Made by a program: the position numbers and the translations under genes. The notes under the pieces were generated by a model. It had not been told where the DNA came from and made no database searches. It saw nothing but the letters and a program-made list of their open reading frames with translations. Shown here piece by piece: positions 8,051 through 17,376 of a DNA stretch of 64,000 bases (position 1 is its first letter; every line of letters starts with the position of its first letter). Origin of the DNA: Telluria beijingensis (GTDB lineage: Bacteria; Pseudomonadota; Gammaproteobacteria; Burkholderiales; Burkholderiaceae_D); NCBI RefSeq assembly GCF_030770395.1, contig NZ_CP132480.1, positions 474,153-538,152 of the forward strand. Reading direction: 5' to 3'.

Positions 8051-9319
8051 ATGGAAAAACAGGATGAGCTGCGCCGTTCCAAACTGATCGCCCTGGGCTT
8101 CTTCGTGGGAGCGGCCGCGCTGTTCGTGCTCAGCCTGCTGCTGCCGTACACCTGGTGGACGGGCCTCTTGCGCGCCTTTTCCGAAGCCGCCATGGTCGGC
8201 GCGCTGGCCGACTGGTTCGCCGTGGTGGCCTTGTTCAGGCGCGTGCCGATCCCGATCGTGTCGCGTCATACCGCCATCATCCCCAGCAACAAGGACAAGA
8301 TCGCCGACAACCTGGCCCTGTTCGTGCGCGAAAAATTCCTCGACACCGATTCGATCGTGGGCCTGATCCGGCGCCACGATCCGGTGCAGAAGGTGGCCGA
8401 GTGGCTGGTCAAGCCGGCCAACACCGAACTGATGGGCGCGCATCTGGTGCGCGCCGCTGTCTTCATGCTCGACTTCATCGAAGACGCGGCGGTGCAGAAC
8501 GTCATCCGGCGCGGCGTGCACACGATGGTGAACAGCGTCGACCTGTCGAAGTCGAGCGGCGCGATCCTGGAAAGCCTGACCCGCGGCCGGCGCCACCAGG
8601 AACTGCTCGACGAAGGCATCCGCCAGCTGGCGCGCCTGCTCGACAACGCCGACACGCAGGACTACATCGCGCATGGCATCGTCGAGTGGCTCAAGGAAGA
8701 CTATGCCTTCATCGAAAAGATGCTGCCGTCGGACCTCATCGGCCGCAAGGGCGCCGACATCGCGGTGCGCCTGGCCGCGGGCGTGCTGAACAAGGCCGCG
8801 GCCGATCCCGAACACCCGCTGCGGCATCGCTTCGACGACTACGTGGCCGGCTTCATCGAGCGCCTGAAAGACGACCCGGCTTTTCTCGCCAAGGCCGACG
8901 ACGTCAAGCGCTACCTGCTCGAGGACGAGACCCTGAACGCCTACCTCGGTTCGCTGTGGTCCGAGCTGAAGGCCTGGCTCAAGCGCGACCTGGAGGCCGA
9001 GGATTCGAGCCTGCGCCGCCGCATCGTCGCCATGGGCGCCTGGATCGGCAGGGTGCTGAGCGAAGACCCGGCCCTGCGCCAGTCGCTGCACGACAACCTC
9101 GAAGCCGCCGCGCGCGGCGTGGCGCCCGAATTCGCGGGCTTCCTGACGCGCCACATCGCCGACACCGTCAAGCAGTGGGACGACCGCGAGATGTCGGCCC
9201 AGATCGAACTCAATATCGGCAAGGACCTGCAGTACATCCGCATCAACGGCACCATCGTGGGCGGCTTGATCGGCGTGACCTTGTACCTGCTGTCGCACCT
9301 GCCCGCGCTGCTGGGCTGA
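8051..9319 (+). CDS. DUF445 family membrane-anchored protein
   Basis: The 422-aa protein begins with a short charged segment followed by a transmembrane hairpin (LIALGFFVGAAALFVLSLLLPY). It then has the DUF445 signature EAAMVGALADWFAVVALFRR and IPIVSRHTAIIPSNKDKIADNLALFV. A long helical soluble middle follows, and it ends with a second hydrophobic helix (TIVGGLIGVTLYLLSHLPALLG). The family (E. coli YjiN type) has no defined reaction. The ATG at 8051 is preferred over one 33 bases upstream because the family usually starts just before the first helix; neither has a good ribosome site. The DUF2007 gene follows 16 bp later. Confidence 0.85.
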   Translation: MEKQDELRRSKLIALGFFVGAAALFVLSLLLPYTWWTGLLRAFSEAAMVGALADWFAVVALFRRVPIPIVSRHTAIIPSNKDKIADNLALFVREKFLDTDSIVGLIRRHDPVQKVAEWLVKPANTELMGAHLVRAAVFMLDFIEDAAVQNVIRRGVHTMVNSVDLSKSSGAILESLTRGRRHQELLDEGIRQLARLLDNADTQDYIAHGIVEWLKEDYAFIEKMLPSDLIGRKGADIAVRLAAGVLNKAAADPEHPLRHRFDDYVAGFIERLKDDPAFLAKADDVKRYLLEDETLNAYLGSLWSELKAWLKRDLEAEDSSLRRRIVAMGAWIGRVLSEDPALRQSLHDNLEAAARGVAPEFAGFLTRHIADTVKQWDDREMSAQIELNIGKDLQYIRINGTIVGGLIGVTLYLLSHLPALLG

Positions 9320-9335
9320 CCACCGAGGAACCACC

Positions 9336-9668
9336 ATGCACACGCTCGCGCTGAACGACTGGCTCGCCGCCCACCCCGATGTCGAGCGCGTGCCTGAGCG
9401 CGACCTGTACGTGGTGGCGCGCTACATGATCCCGATCGACGCCAACCTGGCCCAGGGCTGCCTGGAGGCGTCCGGCATCCCGGCCATGCTGGCCGATGCC
9501 CACCTGATGCAGACCGACCTGCTGCTGGCGCCGGCCTTGGGCGGGGTGCGGCTGCTGGTCGATGCCGAACACGTGCAGCAGGCATATGCGGTGCTCGAAG
9601 CACTGGCGCGCGGCGATTACGCGCTCGACGAGCATGCGCCGGATGGCGAGTGGCACAAGGCCGAGTAG
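9336..9668 (+). CDS. DUF2007 (putative signal-transducing) small protein
   Basis: This 110-aa protein contains DLYVVARYMIPIDANLAQGCLEASGIPAMLADAHLMQ, then a short strand and VRLLVDAEHVQQAYAVLEAL. That is the DUF2007 pattern, an ACT-like/PII-like small fold of unknown signal function. It follows the DUF445 gene by 16 bp with GAGGAACC before the ATG, so the two are probably one operon. No catalytic residues are evident. Confidence 0.75.
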   Translation: MHTLALNDWLAAHPDVERVPERDLYVVARYMIPIDANLAQGCLEASGIPAMLADAHLMQTDLLLAPALGGVRLLVDAEHVQQAYAVLEALARGDYALDEHAPDGEWHKAE

Positions 9669-9763
9669 ACCGCGTCGCAAGGTGAGGTGACGCACGAAAC
9701 GATGGCGGCCTGCGGCGTAGGCTGTACTCCTGTGACCGACAGGCGATCGAAAGGAGAACCATC

Positions 9764-9922
9764 ATGCCGCAAGGAGATAAATCGTCGTACACCGACAAGC
9801 AGAAGCGTCAGGCCGAGCACATCAAGGAGGGCTACGAAAAGAAGGGCGTCGGCAAGCAGGAAGCCGAACGGCGCGCCTGGGCCACCGAGAACAAGGTCTC
9901 GGGTGGCGGCAAGAAGCATTAA
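9764..9922 (+). CDS. Small conserved hydrophilic protein (52 aa)
   Basis: The 52-residue product starts MPQGDKSSYTDKQKRQAEHI and ends AWATENKVSGGGKKH. Highly charged small proteins with this MPQGDKSxYTxKQKRQAxHI opening are common in proteobacteria. They are sometimes labelled plasmid-stabilisation-like, without functional proof. AAGGAG lies seven bases before the ATG, which makes translation very likely. A strong hairpin follows the stop. Confidence 0.8.
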   Translation: MPQGDKSSYTDKQKRQAEHIKEGYEKKGVGKQEAERRAWATENKVSGGGKKH

Positions 9923-9939
9923 TGGCAATGCCGAAAACA

Positions 9940-9973
9940 ACAACGGCCCGGTTCGCGAGAGCCGGGCCGTTGT
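9940..9973. terminator. GC-rich hairpin after the 52-aa gene
   Basis: A perfect 12-bp stem (ACAACGGCCCGG paired with CCGGGCCGTTGT) surrounds a 10-base loop. There is no T-run afterwards, so this may be a transcript-stabilising or Rho-assisted structure rather than a classical intrinsic terminator. Confidence 0.6.
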
Positions 9974-9975
9974 GC

Positions 9976-10087
9976 GTAGGGTTGGCGGCTATGCCGCCGA
10001 CGCGTTGACCGGTAGCGGCTCCGATTTTGCGACGGATGATCTTGCTGCTACCAATCACCGCGTCGGCAAGAAACTTGCCGACCCTAC
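9976..10087. repeat. REP-doublet-like dispersed repeat, copy 1
   Basis: The element starts GTAGGGTTGGCGGC and ends GCCGACCCTAC in inverted orientation. Each end forms a small hairpin (GGCGGC-TAT-GCCGCC, and GTCGGCAAG-aaa-CTTGCCGAC). The inner part, CGGCTCCG then GGATGATCTTGCTGC and ATCACCGCG, recurs with changes at 27,080-27,157. Two inverted REP-like ends around a short core is the layout of RAYT-mobilised REP doublets. No RAYT transposase is in the window. Confidence 0.65.
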
Positions 10088-10187
10088 AGCGCTCAGAAAT
10101 AACGATGCCCCCGGGGGCATGCTTTCGCAGAGGTCACACCGGGGGCTTGCTTTGATTCGATAGTACCGCATTCCTCATCGAAAACAA

Positions 10188-10222
10188 AAAAGCCGCTACT
10201 CCTTGCCGGGGCAGCGGCTTTT
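10188..10222 (-). terminator. Rho-independent terminator of the tRNA-Met array
   Basis: The stem AAAAGCCGCT/AGCGGCTTTT is a perfect 10-bp match. Read on the minus strand it is followed by a run of T residues interrupted by one G. It lies directly downstream of the last tRNA of the array. Confidence 0.88.
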
Positions 10223-10230
10223 GAACAACT

Positions 10231-10307
10231 TGGTGGTGATAGGTGGACTTGAACCACCGACCCCAGCATTATGAGTGCTGTGCTCTAACCAGCTGAGCTA
10301 TATCACC
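10231..10307 (-). tRNA. tRNA-Met (CAT), array copy 4 in transcription order
   Basis: This 77-nt cloverleaf has acceptor GGTGATA with TATCACC, D arm GCTC/GAGC, anticodon loop CTCATAA, T arm GGTGG-TTCAAGT-CCACC, and CCA encoded. The GAGCAC, CACTCATAATG and GGGGTC pattern resembles elongator tRNA-Met rather than initiator or Ile2. It is identical to the other three copies and closest to the terminator. Confidence 0.93.
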
Positions 10308-10370
10308 GAAACGGGCAAAAGCAAAAATGGCTTGACTCGTCGAAGAGCCAAGCCATTCGCCTGGAATTCT

Positions 10371-10447
10371 TGGTGGTGATAGGTGGACTTGAACCACCGA
10401 CCCCAGCATTATGAGTGCTGTGCTCTAACCAGCTGAGCTATATCACC
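10371..10447 (-). tRNA. tRNA-Met (CAT), array copy 3
   Basis: The sequence is identical over 77 nt to the copy at 10,231, with anticodon CAT and encoded CCA. It is separated from its neighbours by the same 63-bp spacer on each side. Confidence 0.93.
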
Positions 10448-10510
10448 GAAACGGGCAAAAGCAAAAATGGCTTGACTCGTCGAAGAGCCAAGCCATTCGC
10501 CTGGAATTCT

Positions 10511-10587
10511 TGGTGGTGATAGGTGGACTTGAACCACCGACCCCAGCATTATGAGTGCTGTGCTCTAACCAGCTGAGCTATATCACC
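10511..10587 (-). tRNA. tRNA-Met (CAT), array copy 2
   Basis: The sequence is identical over 77 nt to the other copies, with anticodon CAT and encoded CCA. It keeps the same 140-bp register. Confidence 0.93.
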
Positions 10588-10650
10588 GAAACGGGCAAAA
10601 GCAAAAATGGCTTGACTCGTCGAAGAGCCAAGCCATTCGCCTGGAATTCT

Positions 10651-10727
10651 TGGTGGTGATAGGTGGACTTGAACCACCGACCCCAGCATTATGAGTGCTG
10701 TGCTCTAACCAGCTGAGCTATATCACC
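10651..10727 (-). tRNA. tRNA-Met (CAT), array copy 1 (promoter-proximal)
   Basis: This 77-nt gene is identical to the other copies. The sequence upstream (above 10,728) diverges from the spacer repeat, so this is the first unit and the array promoter should lie between it and miaA. Confidence 0.93.
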
Positions 10728-10808
10728 GCAACGACCAATATTATCGGGCGCGACTGGTTGCCTGTCAAGATCGCGGTGTGTTCCGCGCGGAAAAATGTCG
10801 CACCGATG

Positions 10809-11762
10809 TCATTTGCTTAACGTTGCCAGGTGGTCCAGCATCGCCCCCGCCGGATCGGGGCCGAGGCAATCGATCACGATCCGGTGCGGCATCGCGCGCA
10901 GCCAGGTGATCTGGCGCTTGGCCAGCTGGCGGGTGGCGATGATGCCGAGTTCGCGCAGCTCGGCGCGGCTGATGTTGCCGTCGAGGTAATCCCAGGCCTG
11001 GCGATAGCCGACGCAGCGGATCGACGGCAGCGTCGGCGACAGGTCGCCGCGCGCGCGCAGGCGCGCCACCTCGGCCACCAGGCCCTCGTCGTCGCGCTCG
11101 CCCAGCATCTGGTCGAAACGCAAGGCAATACGCTTGTGCAGCACGGCGCGATCGTCTGTCTCCAGGCCGAACGAGACCAGCTCGAACGGCAGCTCGGGCT
11201 TGGCGCGCCGCGCCAGCAGGGCCGACATCGGCTGGCCGGACAGCTCGATGATCTCCAGCGCGCGGTTGATGCGCTGGGCGTCGTTCGGCGCCAGGCGCGC
11301 CGCCGTGACCGGGTCGAGCGCCTGCAGCTTCGCGTGCATGCCGGGCCAGCCGATGCGCGCGGCTTCTTCCTCGATCGCGGTGCGCACCTGCGGGTCGGCA
11401 GTCGGCAGATCGTCCAGGCCGTCCACCAGCCCTTTAAAGTACATCATGGTGCCGCCCACCAGAAGCGGCAGCTTGCCGCGCGCCGCGATCTCGCCCACCA
11501 GGCGGATGGTGTCGGCGCGGAACTGCGCCACCGAATACGCTTCCAGCGGGTCGAGGATGTCGATCAGATGGTGCGGCACGGCGGCCAGTTCGTCGGGCGT
11601 GGGCTTGGCGGTGCCGATGTCCATGTCGCGATACACCAGGGCCGAGTCGACCGAAATGATCTCGACGGGACGGGTCTGCGCGATGCGCAGCGCGCTCGCG
11701 GTCTTGCCGGACGCTGTCGGGCCCATGATGGCCACGGCCAGTGGTTTCTTCATCTCGCTCAT
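10809..11762 (-). CDS. miaA: tRNA dimethylallyltransferase
   Basis: The 317-aa enzyme adds a dimethylallyl group from DMAPP to N6 of adenosine 37 in tRNAs reading codons that start with U. It has the P-loop [14 protein letters not shown] near residues 12-25. Next come [20 protein letters not shown] with the catalytic Asp, the HHLIDILDP block, [19 protein letters not shown], and [14 protein letters not shown] near the end. Its ATG shares one base with the mutL stop (TAATG), so it is coupled to mutL. mutL-miaA linkage is common in proteobacteria. Length is normal. Confidence 0.95.
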   Translation of the reverse strand: MSEMKKPLAVAIMGPTASGKTASALRIAQTRPVEIISVDSALVYRDMDIGTAKPTPDELAAVPHHLIDILDPLEAYSVAQFRADTIRLVGEIAARGKLPLLVGGTMMYFKGLVDGLDDLPTADPQVRTAIEEEAARIGWPGMHAKLQALDPVTAARLAPNDAQRINRALEIIELSGQPMSALLARRAKPELPFELVSFGLETDDRAVLHKRIALRFDQMLGERDDEGLVAEVARLRARGDLSPTLPSIRCVGYRQAWDYLDGNISRAELRELGIIATRQLAKRQITWLRAMPHRIVIDCLGPDPAGAMLDHLATLSK

Positions 11763-13693
11763 TACTGGCCGCGCAAGAACAGTTTGTCGAGCGCGGAAAT
11801 CTCGAGCTGGACCCAGGTGGGGCGGCCGTGGTTGCACTGGTCGGCGCGCTCCGTGCTTTCCATCTGGCGCAGCAGCGCGTTCATCTCGGGCACGGCCAGG
11901 ATGCGGTTGGCGCGCACCGCCGTGTGGCAGGCGAGGGTGCCGAGCAGTTCGTTCCTGCGCTCGATCAGCACGCGCGAGCCGCCATACTCGCGCACGTCGC
12001 GCAGCACGTCGCGCGCCAGGGTCTGGGCGTCGGCGTTCTTGAGCAGGGTCGGCACGCTGCGCACCGCGAGCGTGGTCGGCGACAGCGCGGCGATGTCGAA
12101 GCCCAGCGCCTTCAGCGTGTCCTGGTGCTCGGTCGCGGTCGCGACCTCGACCGCGTCGGCATAGAAGGTCACCGGGATCAGCATCGACTGCACCTGCATC
12201 TCCTGGCCTTGCGCCTGGGCGTCGAGCGCGTTCTTGATCTGCTCGTAGAGGATGCGTTCGTGGGCCGCGTGCATGTCCACCAGCACCAGGCCGCGCGTGT
12301 TTTGGGCCAGGATGTAGATGCCGTGCAGCTGGGCCAGCGCGAAGCCGAGCGGGAAGTCGTCGTTCGACAGTGGGCGGTCCGAGGCCGACAGCGGCACATC
12401 CATCGGTGCGGAAGATGGCGCAGGGACCGTGGCGCGCGCGTCCGACTTGAACAGCGCGCCATAGGCTTCGGTGCGCTGCGCCACGCCGCCTTGCGTGGAT
12501 GGATCGTCCCACCGGCTGCCGGCCGGATACGGCGACGGCGAGAAGGTCGACAACTGCGACCCGAACGACGTCTGCTCGTGCGGCCGCATCGGCGGTCGCG
12601 ATGGCGACTCGGACAGTTGCCACAGCGGCGTACCGCTCGGCCTGACTTCTGCCGCCGTGATCGGCGCCGGCACGCTGCCGTGCGCCGTGGCCGAGGTCTG
12701 CGCCAGCGTGCGCTGCACCGCGTGGAACACGAACTGGTGCACCGCGCGGCCGTCGCGGAAGCGCACCTCGATCTTCGACGGGTGGACGTTGACGTCGACC
12801 AGCGCCGGATCGAGGTCCAGCGACAGCACGTAGGAGGGGAAGCGGTCGCCGTGCAGCACGTCCTGGTAGGCAGCGCGCACCGCGTGCACCAGCACCTTGT
12901 CGCGCACGAAGCGCCCGTTCACGTAGAAGAACTGGCCGTCGGCGCGCGCCTTCGAGGCCGTGGGCAGGCCGACGTAGCCGTGCAGGCGCAGCGGGCCGGC
13001 CGACTCGTCGATGGCGAGCCGCGCCTCGGCGAATTCGCTGCCCAGGATGTGGGCGCTGCGCTTGGCGGCCTCGCCCACGTTCCAGTGGTCGATGGTGCGG
13101 CCGTTGTGCGACAGGCTGAACGCCACGTCGGGCCGCGCCAGCGCGATGCGGCGCACGACCTCGGCGCAGTGGCCGTATTCGGTCTGCTCCGATTTCAGGA
13201 ACTTGCGGCGCGCCGGCGTGTTGAAGTACAGGTCCTGCACGTCGATCGTGGTGCCGAAGGCGCCGGAGGATGGCGCGACGGTGCCTTCGTGCGAGCCCAC
13301 GATTTCATACGCGTGCGCCGCGTCGGGTGTGCGCGAGGTGATGCGCACCGAGGCCACCGAGGCGATCGAGGCCAGCGCCTCGCCGCGAAAGCCCAGCGTG
13401 CCGACGTTCTCGAGATCGTGCAGCGAGGCGATCTTGGACGTGGCATGGCGCGCCAGCGCCAGCGGCAGCTGTTCCGGCGCGATGCCGCGGCCGTTGTCGG
13501 TGATCGCGATGCGCTTGACGCCGCCTTCCTCGAGGCGCACGGTGATCTGGGTCGCGCCCGCGTCGAGCGCGTTTTCCAGCAGTTCCTTGACGACGGCCGA
13601 TGGCCGCTCGACCACTTCGCCGGCGGCGATCTGCGAGATGAGCTGGTCGGGTAGCTGCTGGATGGGGCGGTGGGTCGGGGCAGGGGCGTTCAT
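11762..13693 (-). CDS. mutL: DNA mismatch repair protein MutL
   Basis: This is a 643-aa GHKL ATPase that couples mismatch recognition by MutS to strand removal. The N-terminus has [34 protein letters not shown], and [14 protein letters not shown]. The C-terminal dimerisation domain includes [13 protein letters not shown], which fits the endonuclease pattern DQHA(X2)E(X4)E with Met for Gln, so this MutL may nick DNA itself. A variable Pro/Ser-rich linker lies between. The ATG at 13,693 is chosen; a TATAAT sits only six bases before it, which could give a leaderless or near-leaderless mRNA. miaA follows with a one-base overlap. Confidence 0.95.
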   Translation of the reverse strand: MNAPAPTHRPIQQLPDQLISQIAAGEVVERPSAVVKELLENALDAGATQITVRLEEGGVKRIAITDNGRGIAPEQLPLALARHATSKIASLHDLENVGTLGFRGEALASIASVASVRITSRTPDAAHAYEIVGSHEGTVAPSSGAFGTTIDVQDLYFNTPARRKFLKSEQTEYGHCAEVVRRIALARPDVAFSLSHNGRTIDHWNVGEAAKRSAHILGSEFAEARLAIDESAGPLRLHGYVGLPTASKARADGQFFYVNGRFVRDKVLVHAVRAAYQDVLHGDRFPSYVLSLDLDPALVDVNVHPSKIEVRFRDGRAVHQFVFHAVQRTLAQTSATAHGSVPAPITAAEVRPSGTPLWQLSESPSRPPMRPHEQTSFGSQLSTFSPSPYPAGSRWDDPSTQGGVAQRTEAYGALFKSDARATVPAPSSAPMDVPLSASDRPLSNDDFPLGFALAQLHGIYILAQNTRGLVLVDMHAAHERILYEQIKNALDAQAQGQEMQVQSMLIPVTFYADAVEVATATEHQDTLKALGFDIAALSPTTLAVRSVPTLLKNADAQTLARDVLRDVREYGGSRVLIERRNELLGTLACHTAVRANRILAVPEMNALLRQMESTERADQCNHGRPTWVQLEISALDKLFLRGQ

Positions 13694-13737
13694 GCCCCGA
13701 TTATATCGCGCGGCCACCGCCCCGGATCGTCAACGGC

Positions 13738-14667
13738 TCATTGCTGTTCGCGCACGGGAACCGGAACATTGCACAGGTCGATCGCGCCGGCCGCGACCTT
13801 GGTCCATGGCCCGCCGCGGTTGCGCTGGGCCTCGATCACGGCCTGGAACGTGGCGCTCTCGGTGCGCATCACCTCGAGCTTGCTGCGCTGGTCCGGCGGC
13901 ACGTCGGCCGCCAGGCGCACGCTGGCGATCGGCGTGCGCTGTTCGGGCTTGTCGTAGAAGCCGCCGGGCGCCGCGCTGCGCGGCATCACCGCGAGCAGCG
14001 GCATGCCGGCCACGATGCGGCCGACCACGGTGATGTTGCGGTCGAGGTGGCGCGGTGCGTGGCCGATTACGGTGTACAGCTGAGAACCGTTGCCGGTATT
14101 CGATGCCTCGTCGCGCGCCACGCCGACCATGGCATAGCAGTGCGGCAGCCAGGCCTGGCCGGATTTCGGGTCGCGCGCGGCCGGGAAGCCGTTCACATGG
14201 CCCACCTGCGGCGCATAGACGTCGCGCTCCTTCAGCTGCGTGAAGCGGCCGGTGCCCTTGGCGGGCACGGTGAATTCGGCGTCCACGGTCCTGGCGGCCT
14301 TGAACGGGCGCGGCGTTTCTTCATCGGGGTCGCCCCACTGCACCACGAAGCCATCCTGCGCGCGCATGATCCACAGGCCGTCGAAATAGCGCTCGCGCAC
14401 CAGCGCGCGGATATTGGCGGCGGCCTTCGGCGCGAAGGCCGGGGCCAGTTCCAGCACGACGCGGCCGGCCGGGAGTTCCAGGTACAGCGTGTTCTCTGGA
14501 TCGAGGGGCCGCCAGTCGCCGGGGCTGGACGCCTTGACCACGTCGGCCACCGTCGGCTTGGGCGGCAATTCCTTCCCGGTCCCGGCCGGCGCCGCGCCGG
14601 CGCCGTTCGCGTGCAGGGCCAGCAGCGTGGCGCCGATGAATGCATGGATCGTGGTCGCTGCCTTCAC
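13738..14667 (-). CDS. Secreted cyclophilin-type peptidyl-prolyl isomerase
   Basis: The 309-aa protein has an N-terminal signal ([20 protein letters not shown]) and an extra ~50-residue lead. A cyclophilin-like domain begins around [20 protein letters not shown] and runs through [25 protein letters not shown] and [10 protein letters not shown]. Cyclophilins catalyse proline isomerisation during folding; the signal peptide suggests a periplasmic site. The start is GTG with GGAGA five bases before. The active-site arginine segment seen in classical cyclophilins is modified, so catalytic strength is uncertain. It is a single gene, 44 bp upstream of mutL on the same strand. Confidence 0.8.
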   Translation of the reverse strand: MKAATTIHAFIGATLLALHANGAGAAPAGTGKELPPKPTVADVVKASSPGDWRPLDPENTLYLELPAGRVVLELAPAFAPKAAANIRALVRERYFDGLWIMRAQDGFVVQWGDPDEETPRPFKAARTVDAEFTVPAKGTGRFTQLKERDVYAPQVGHVNGFPAARDPKSGQAWLPHCYAMVGVARDEASNTGNGSQLYTVIGHAPRHLDRNITVVGRIVAGMPLLAVMPRSAAPGGFYDKPEQRTPIASVRLAADVPPDQRSKLEVMRTESATFQAVIEAQRNRGGPWTKVAAGAIDLCNVPVPVREQQ

Positions 14668-14763
14668 ATGTTCTCCGTTGAGTTATTTGTATCGAGCAAT
14701 TGTAGTCGTAAAGATCTCGTCAAGGCCGGAACGGTATAATGCCAGGCTCACTCTAGGAATATC

Positions 14764-15411
14764 ATGGACCTGATGCACCTGTTCGACATGCTGCTGCACG
14801 TCGACAAATCCCTCGGCACCCTGCTGGCCCACTACGGCACCTACGTCTACCTCGTCCTGTTCGCCATCGTGTTCTGCGAGACCGGCCTGGTGGTCCTGTT
14901 CTTCTTCCCCGGCGATACCCTGCTGTTCATCGCCGGCGCCTTCTGCGCCACCGGCGAGATGAGTTATCCGCTCTTGGCCACCCTGCTGGTCACCGCCGCC
15001 ATCACCGGCAATACGGTGAATTATTTTATTGGCGAAGCGGTGGGCCACCGCATGTTCACGCATAACTATCGCTGGATTAACAAGGATGCCTTGACGCGCA
15101 CCCACGCCTTCTTCGAGAAACACGGCGGCAAGACCATCATCCTGGCGCGCTTCGTGCCGGTGGTGCGCACTTTCGCGCCCTTCGTGGCCGGCGTGTCGGA
15201 CATGACCCATACCCGCTTCCAGCTGTACAACGTGGCCGGCGCGCTGCTGTGGGTGCTCAGCCTGGTGACGGCAGGCTATTTCTTTGGCCACGTGCCGATC
15301 ATCAAGGACCACCTGACCGAGATCGTGCTGGTGGGCGTGAGCGCGGCCATCGTGCCGCTGGCGATCGGCGGTGTTTACAAGCTTGGCCGGCGCATGCTCG
15401 GCCGTCGTTGA
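14764..15411 (+). CDS. DedA family membrane protein
   Basis: The 215-aa inner-membrane protein has the VTT/DedA core. It includes [20 protein letters not shown] near residues 37-56, the GEAVGHRMF and [20 protein letters not shown] motif near 110-135, [11 protein letters not shown], and a terminal helical pair. DedA proteins are linked to undecaprenyl-phosphate or phospholipid translocation and membrane homeostasis. AGGA lies before the ATG. It is divergent from the cyclophilin gene. Confidence 0.9.
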   Translation: MDLMHLFDMLLHVDKSLGTLLAHYGTYVYLVLFAIVFCETGLVVLFFFPGDTLLFIAGAFCATGEMSYPLLATLLVTAAITGNTVNYFIGEAVGHRMFTHNYRWINKDALTRTHAFFEKHGGKTIILARFVPVVRTFAPFVAGVSDMTHTRFQLYNVAGALLWVLSLVTAGYFFGHVPIIKDHLTEIVLVGVSAAIVPLAIGGVYKLGRRMLGRR

Positions 15412-15530
15412 CAATTGGTGTAAATAAGGTGGCAAAGGGTGCAAATTCTGCGTCCTTTGTTGCTGCAGCGCACTCAAGTTAGCTGTGCCGGGTCCGATAA
15501 GGATAGGGTAAGCCCACTATCTGGACAGCC

Positions 15531-16553
15531 ATGCGTAACCTGATCGCGCTGTTCGCCCTGAGCCTGGCCGGTGCCATGGCGAATGCGAACGATGCAGCCC
15601 CCACGACCAAGCCTGCGGCCGAGAAGCCCGCGGCCATCGCCTCGATCAAGCCGAACCTGCGGCCGACCGCGGCCGCCCCGGCTGCCGCCCAAAAATCCGA
15701 AGACGATGCCGAAGTCGACCTGTCGGTCCGCATCGCCGAGAAACTGGCCGAGCTGCGCGCCAAGCAAGCCCTGCGCGCCGAGGACGCCGCACGCGCACGC
15801 CGCGCCGCCGACGCCAAGCGCAAGAAGGACGCCGCCATTGCCGCGGCCGCCGCCATCGAAGCCGCCAAGCCGAAGAACGGCACCCACTGGACGTATGACG
15901 GCGAGTTCGGCCCAGAGAACTGGTCGAAGATCAATGCCGCCTGGGCATCGTGCAATACGGGCAACCGCCAGTCGCCGATCGACCTGCGCGACGGCATCAA
16001 GGTCGACCTGGAACAGATCGCCTTCGACTACCACCCGAGCTCGTTCAACGAGATCGACAATGGCCATACGATCCAGGTGAATGTCGCGGGAGGCAATTTC
16101 TTGAGCGTGGGCGGTACGACGTATGAGTTGCAGCAATTCCACTTCCACCGCCCGGGCGAGGAGCGCATCAACGGCAAGGGCACCGAGATGGTCGTGCACC
16201 TGGTGCACAAGAGCTACGACAACAAGATCGCCATCCTGGCGGTGCTGCTCGAGCGCGGCGAAGCCAATCCGATGATCCAGACCGTGTGGAACAACCTGCC
16301 GCTGGAAAAGCACATGACGGTGACGCCGTCGATCGTGCTCGACGTCAACGAGATCCTGCCGGCGCGGCGCGACTATTTCACCTATATGGGGTCGCTCAGC
16401 GAGCCGCCGTGTACCGAGAACGTGCTGTGGCTGGTGATGAAGCAGCCGATGACGGCGTCGCCGCAGCAGATGGCCTTGTTCTCGCGGCTGTATCCGTTCA
16501 ATTCGCGGCCGGTGCAGCCGAGCAATGGGCGGATGGTGAAGGAATCGATGTAA
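15531..16553 (+). CDS. cah: Alpha-class carbonic anhydrase with long N-terminal extension
   Basis: The 340-aa protein has a signal peptide (LIALFALSLAGAMANA), then about 90 residues rich in Ala, Lys and Pro that look like a flexible or coiled spacer. An alpha-carbonic anhydrase domain runs from HWTYDGEFGPENW to the end. The zinc histidines are in QFHFHRP and MVVHLVHK. NRQSPIDL and SLSEPPCTENVLW are the other family blocks. It hydrates CO2 to bicarbonate in the periplasm. The N-terminal extension is longer than in typical bacterial family members and may anchor or space the enzyme. A terminator follows. Confidence 0.92.
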   Translation: MRNLIALFALSLAGAMANANDAAPTTKPAAEKPAAIASIKPNLRPTAAAPAAAQKSEDDAEVDLSVRIAEKLAELRAKQALRAEDAARARRAADAKRKKDAAIAAAAAIEAAKPKNGTHWTYDGEFGPENWSKINAAWASCNTGNRQSPIDLRDGIKVDLEQIAFDYHPSSFNEIDNGHTIQVNVAGGNFLSVGGTTYELQQFHFHRPGEERINGKGTEMVVHLVHKSYDNKIAILAVLLERGEANPMIQTVWNNLPLEKHMTVTPSIVLDVNEILPARRDYFTYMGSLSEPPCTENVLWLVMKQPMTASPQQMALFSRLYPFNSRPVQPSNGRMVKESM

Positions 16554-16558
16554 TACAG

Positions 16559-16584
16559 AAAAAACGCGCCGAGGCGCGTTTTTT
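16559..16584 (+). terminator. Rho-independent terminator of the carbonic anhydrase gene
   Basis: AAAAAACGCGCC-GA-GGCGCGTTTTTT forms a compact stem with T residues on the plus strand and matching A residues on the other side. It can serve both convergent genes. Confidence 0.85.
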
Positions 16585-16588
16585 GTTG

Positions 16589-17374
16589 TTACGAGATGCG
16601 ATATCGGCCGATCCAGTCCGCCCCCGGCGCCAGCGTCACCGGCGTCAACTGCGCCGGCTCGATGCACACGAAGCGCTGGTACTCATCATCTTCCATATCG
16701 GCCAGCGCCGCCGTATCCGCCGCGCCTGGGTTCCACACCACGGCATCGCGGAAACCTTCCTGTTCCAGCGTCAGCACGCGCGCCCAGGTGCCCAACGTGA
16801 TGCCATCGCCGACATCCTCGTACACCACGTCGAGCTTGTCCGCGATCGACAAGGTCCCCGCCTCGAGACCTTCGATGCGCACGTCGGCCAGGTGCGGCAC
16901 CAGGTGATAGGTATGCAGCGCCGCCGCGAACGGGAAGGGCGCCGCGCCCGTATTGCGCACGGTGAAGGCCATGTCGAGCTGGTTGGCGCGCACGGAGACC
17001 CGCAGCGCCAGCGCGAAGGCATGCGGCCAGGCGCCGGCCAGCGCTGGCGGCAGGTCGCCTTCGTCCAGGCCGAACACCGCCCACGCCGCGCCATCGTCGA
17101 CACCATGCTCTTCCAGGCGCCAGGTACTGACCCGCGCGAAGCCATGCCGCATGCCGTCGCCACGCTCGGCAAACTGCGGAAAGATGACTGGCACCCCGCC
17201 CCGGATCGCACGGCTGCCGTCCAGCGCCGAGCGTGTGCTGAGAAACATGCGCTCGCCGCCATCCGCGCCGTGCCACGACACCAGGTGGCCGCCATACAGG
17301 GTGACGACGGCGCTGGCGCCGTCCGGCGCCGTGATGCGAATCGCGGGCAGTTGCCCGAAGGTGATATTTTCCAT
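16589..17374 (-). CDS. yeaD: D-hexose-6-phosphate mutarotase (YeaD type)
   Basis: The 261-aa aldose-1-epimerase-fold protein has VTLYGGHLVSWHGADGGERM, SALDGSRAIRGGVPVIFPQF, RHGFARVSTW and the VVWNPGAADTAALADM block. These match the glucose-6-phosphate 1-epimerase/YeaD subfamily. It interconverts anomers of hexose 6-phosphates in the cytosol. It starts two bases after the amiC stop on the same strand and is probably co-transcribed with tsaE-amiC. Confidence 0.88.
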   Translation of the reverse strand: MENITFGQLPAIRITAPDGASAVVTLYGGHLVSWHGADGGERMFLSTRSALDGSRAIRGGVPVIFPQFAERGDGMRHGFARVSTWRLEEHGVDDGAAWAVFGLDEGDLPPALAGAWPHAFALALRVSVRANQLDMAFTVRNTGAAPFPFAAALHTYHLVPHLADVRIEGLEAGTLSIADKLDVVYEDVGDGITLGTWARVLTLEQEGFRDAVVWNPGAADTAALADMEDDEYQRFVCIEPAQLTPVTLAPGADWIGRYRIS

Positions 17375-17376
17375 TA

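Larger units (their letters stand above)
10231..10727 (-). repeat. Tandem tRNA array, exact 140-bp period, four tRNA units
   Basis: Units begin at 10,231, 10,371, 10,511 and 10,651. Each of the three internal 63-bp spacers is identical. Each contains the inverted repeat AATGGCTTG...CAAGCCATT (9-bp stem, 14-base loop; first copy 10,326-10,357), a plausible processing or pausing hairpin. Exact identity of spacers as well as tRNAs points to recent unequal recombination. Confidence 0.95.

Noticed and set aside
11741..13654. Open frame antisense to mutL
   Set aside because: Composition is shadow-like, and all MutL motifs are on the minus strand.
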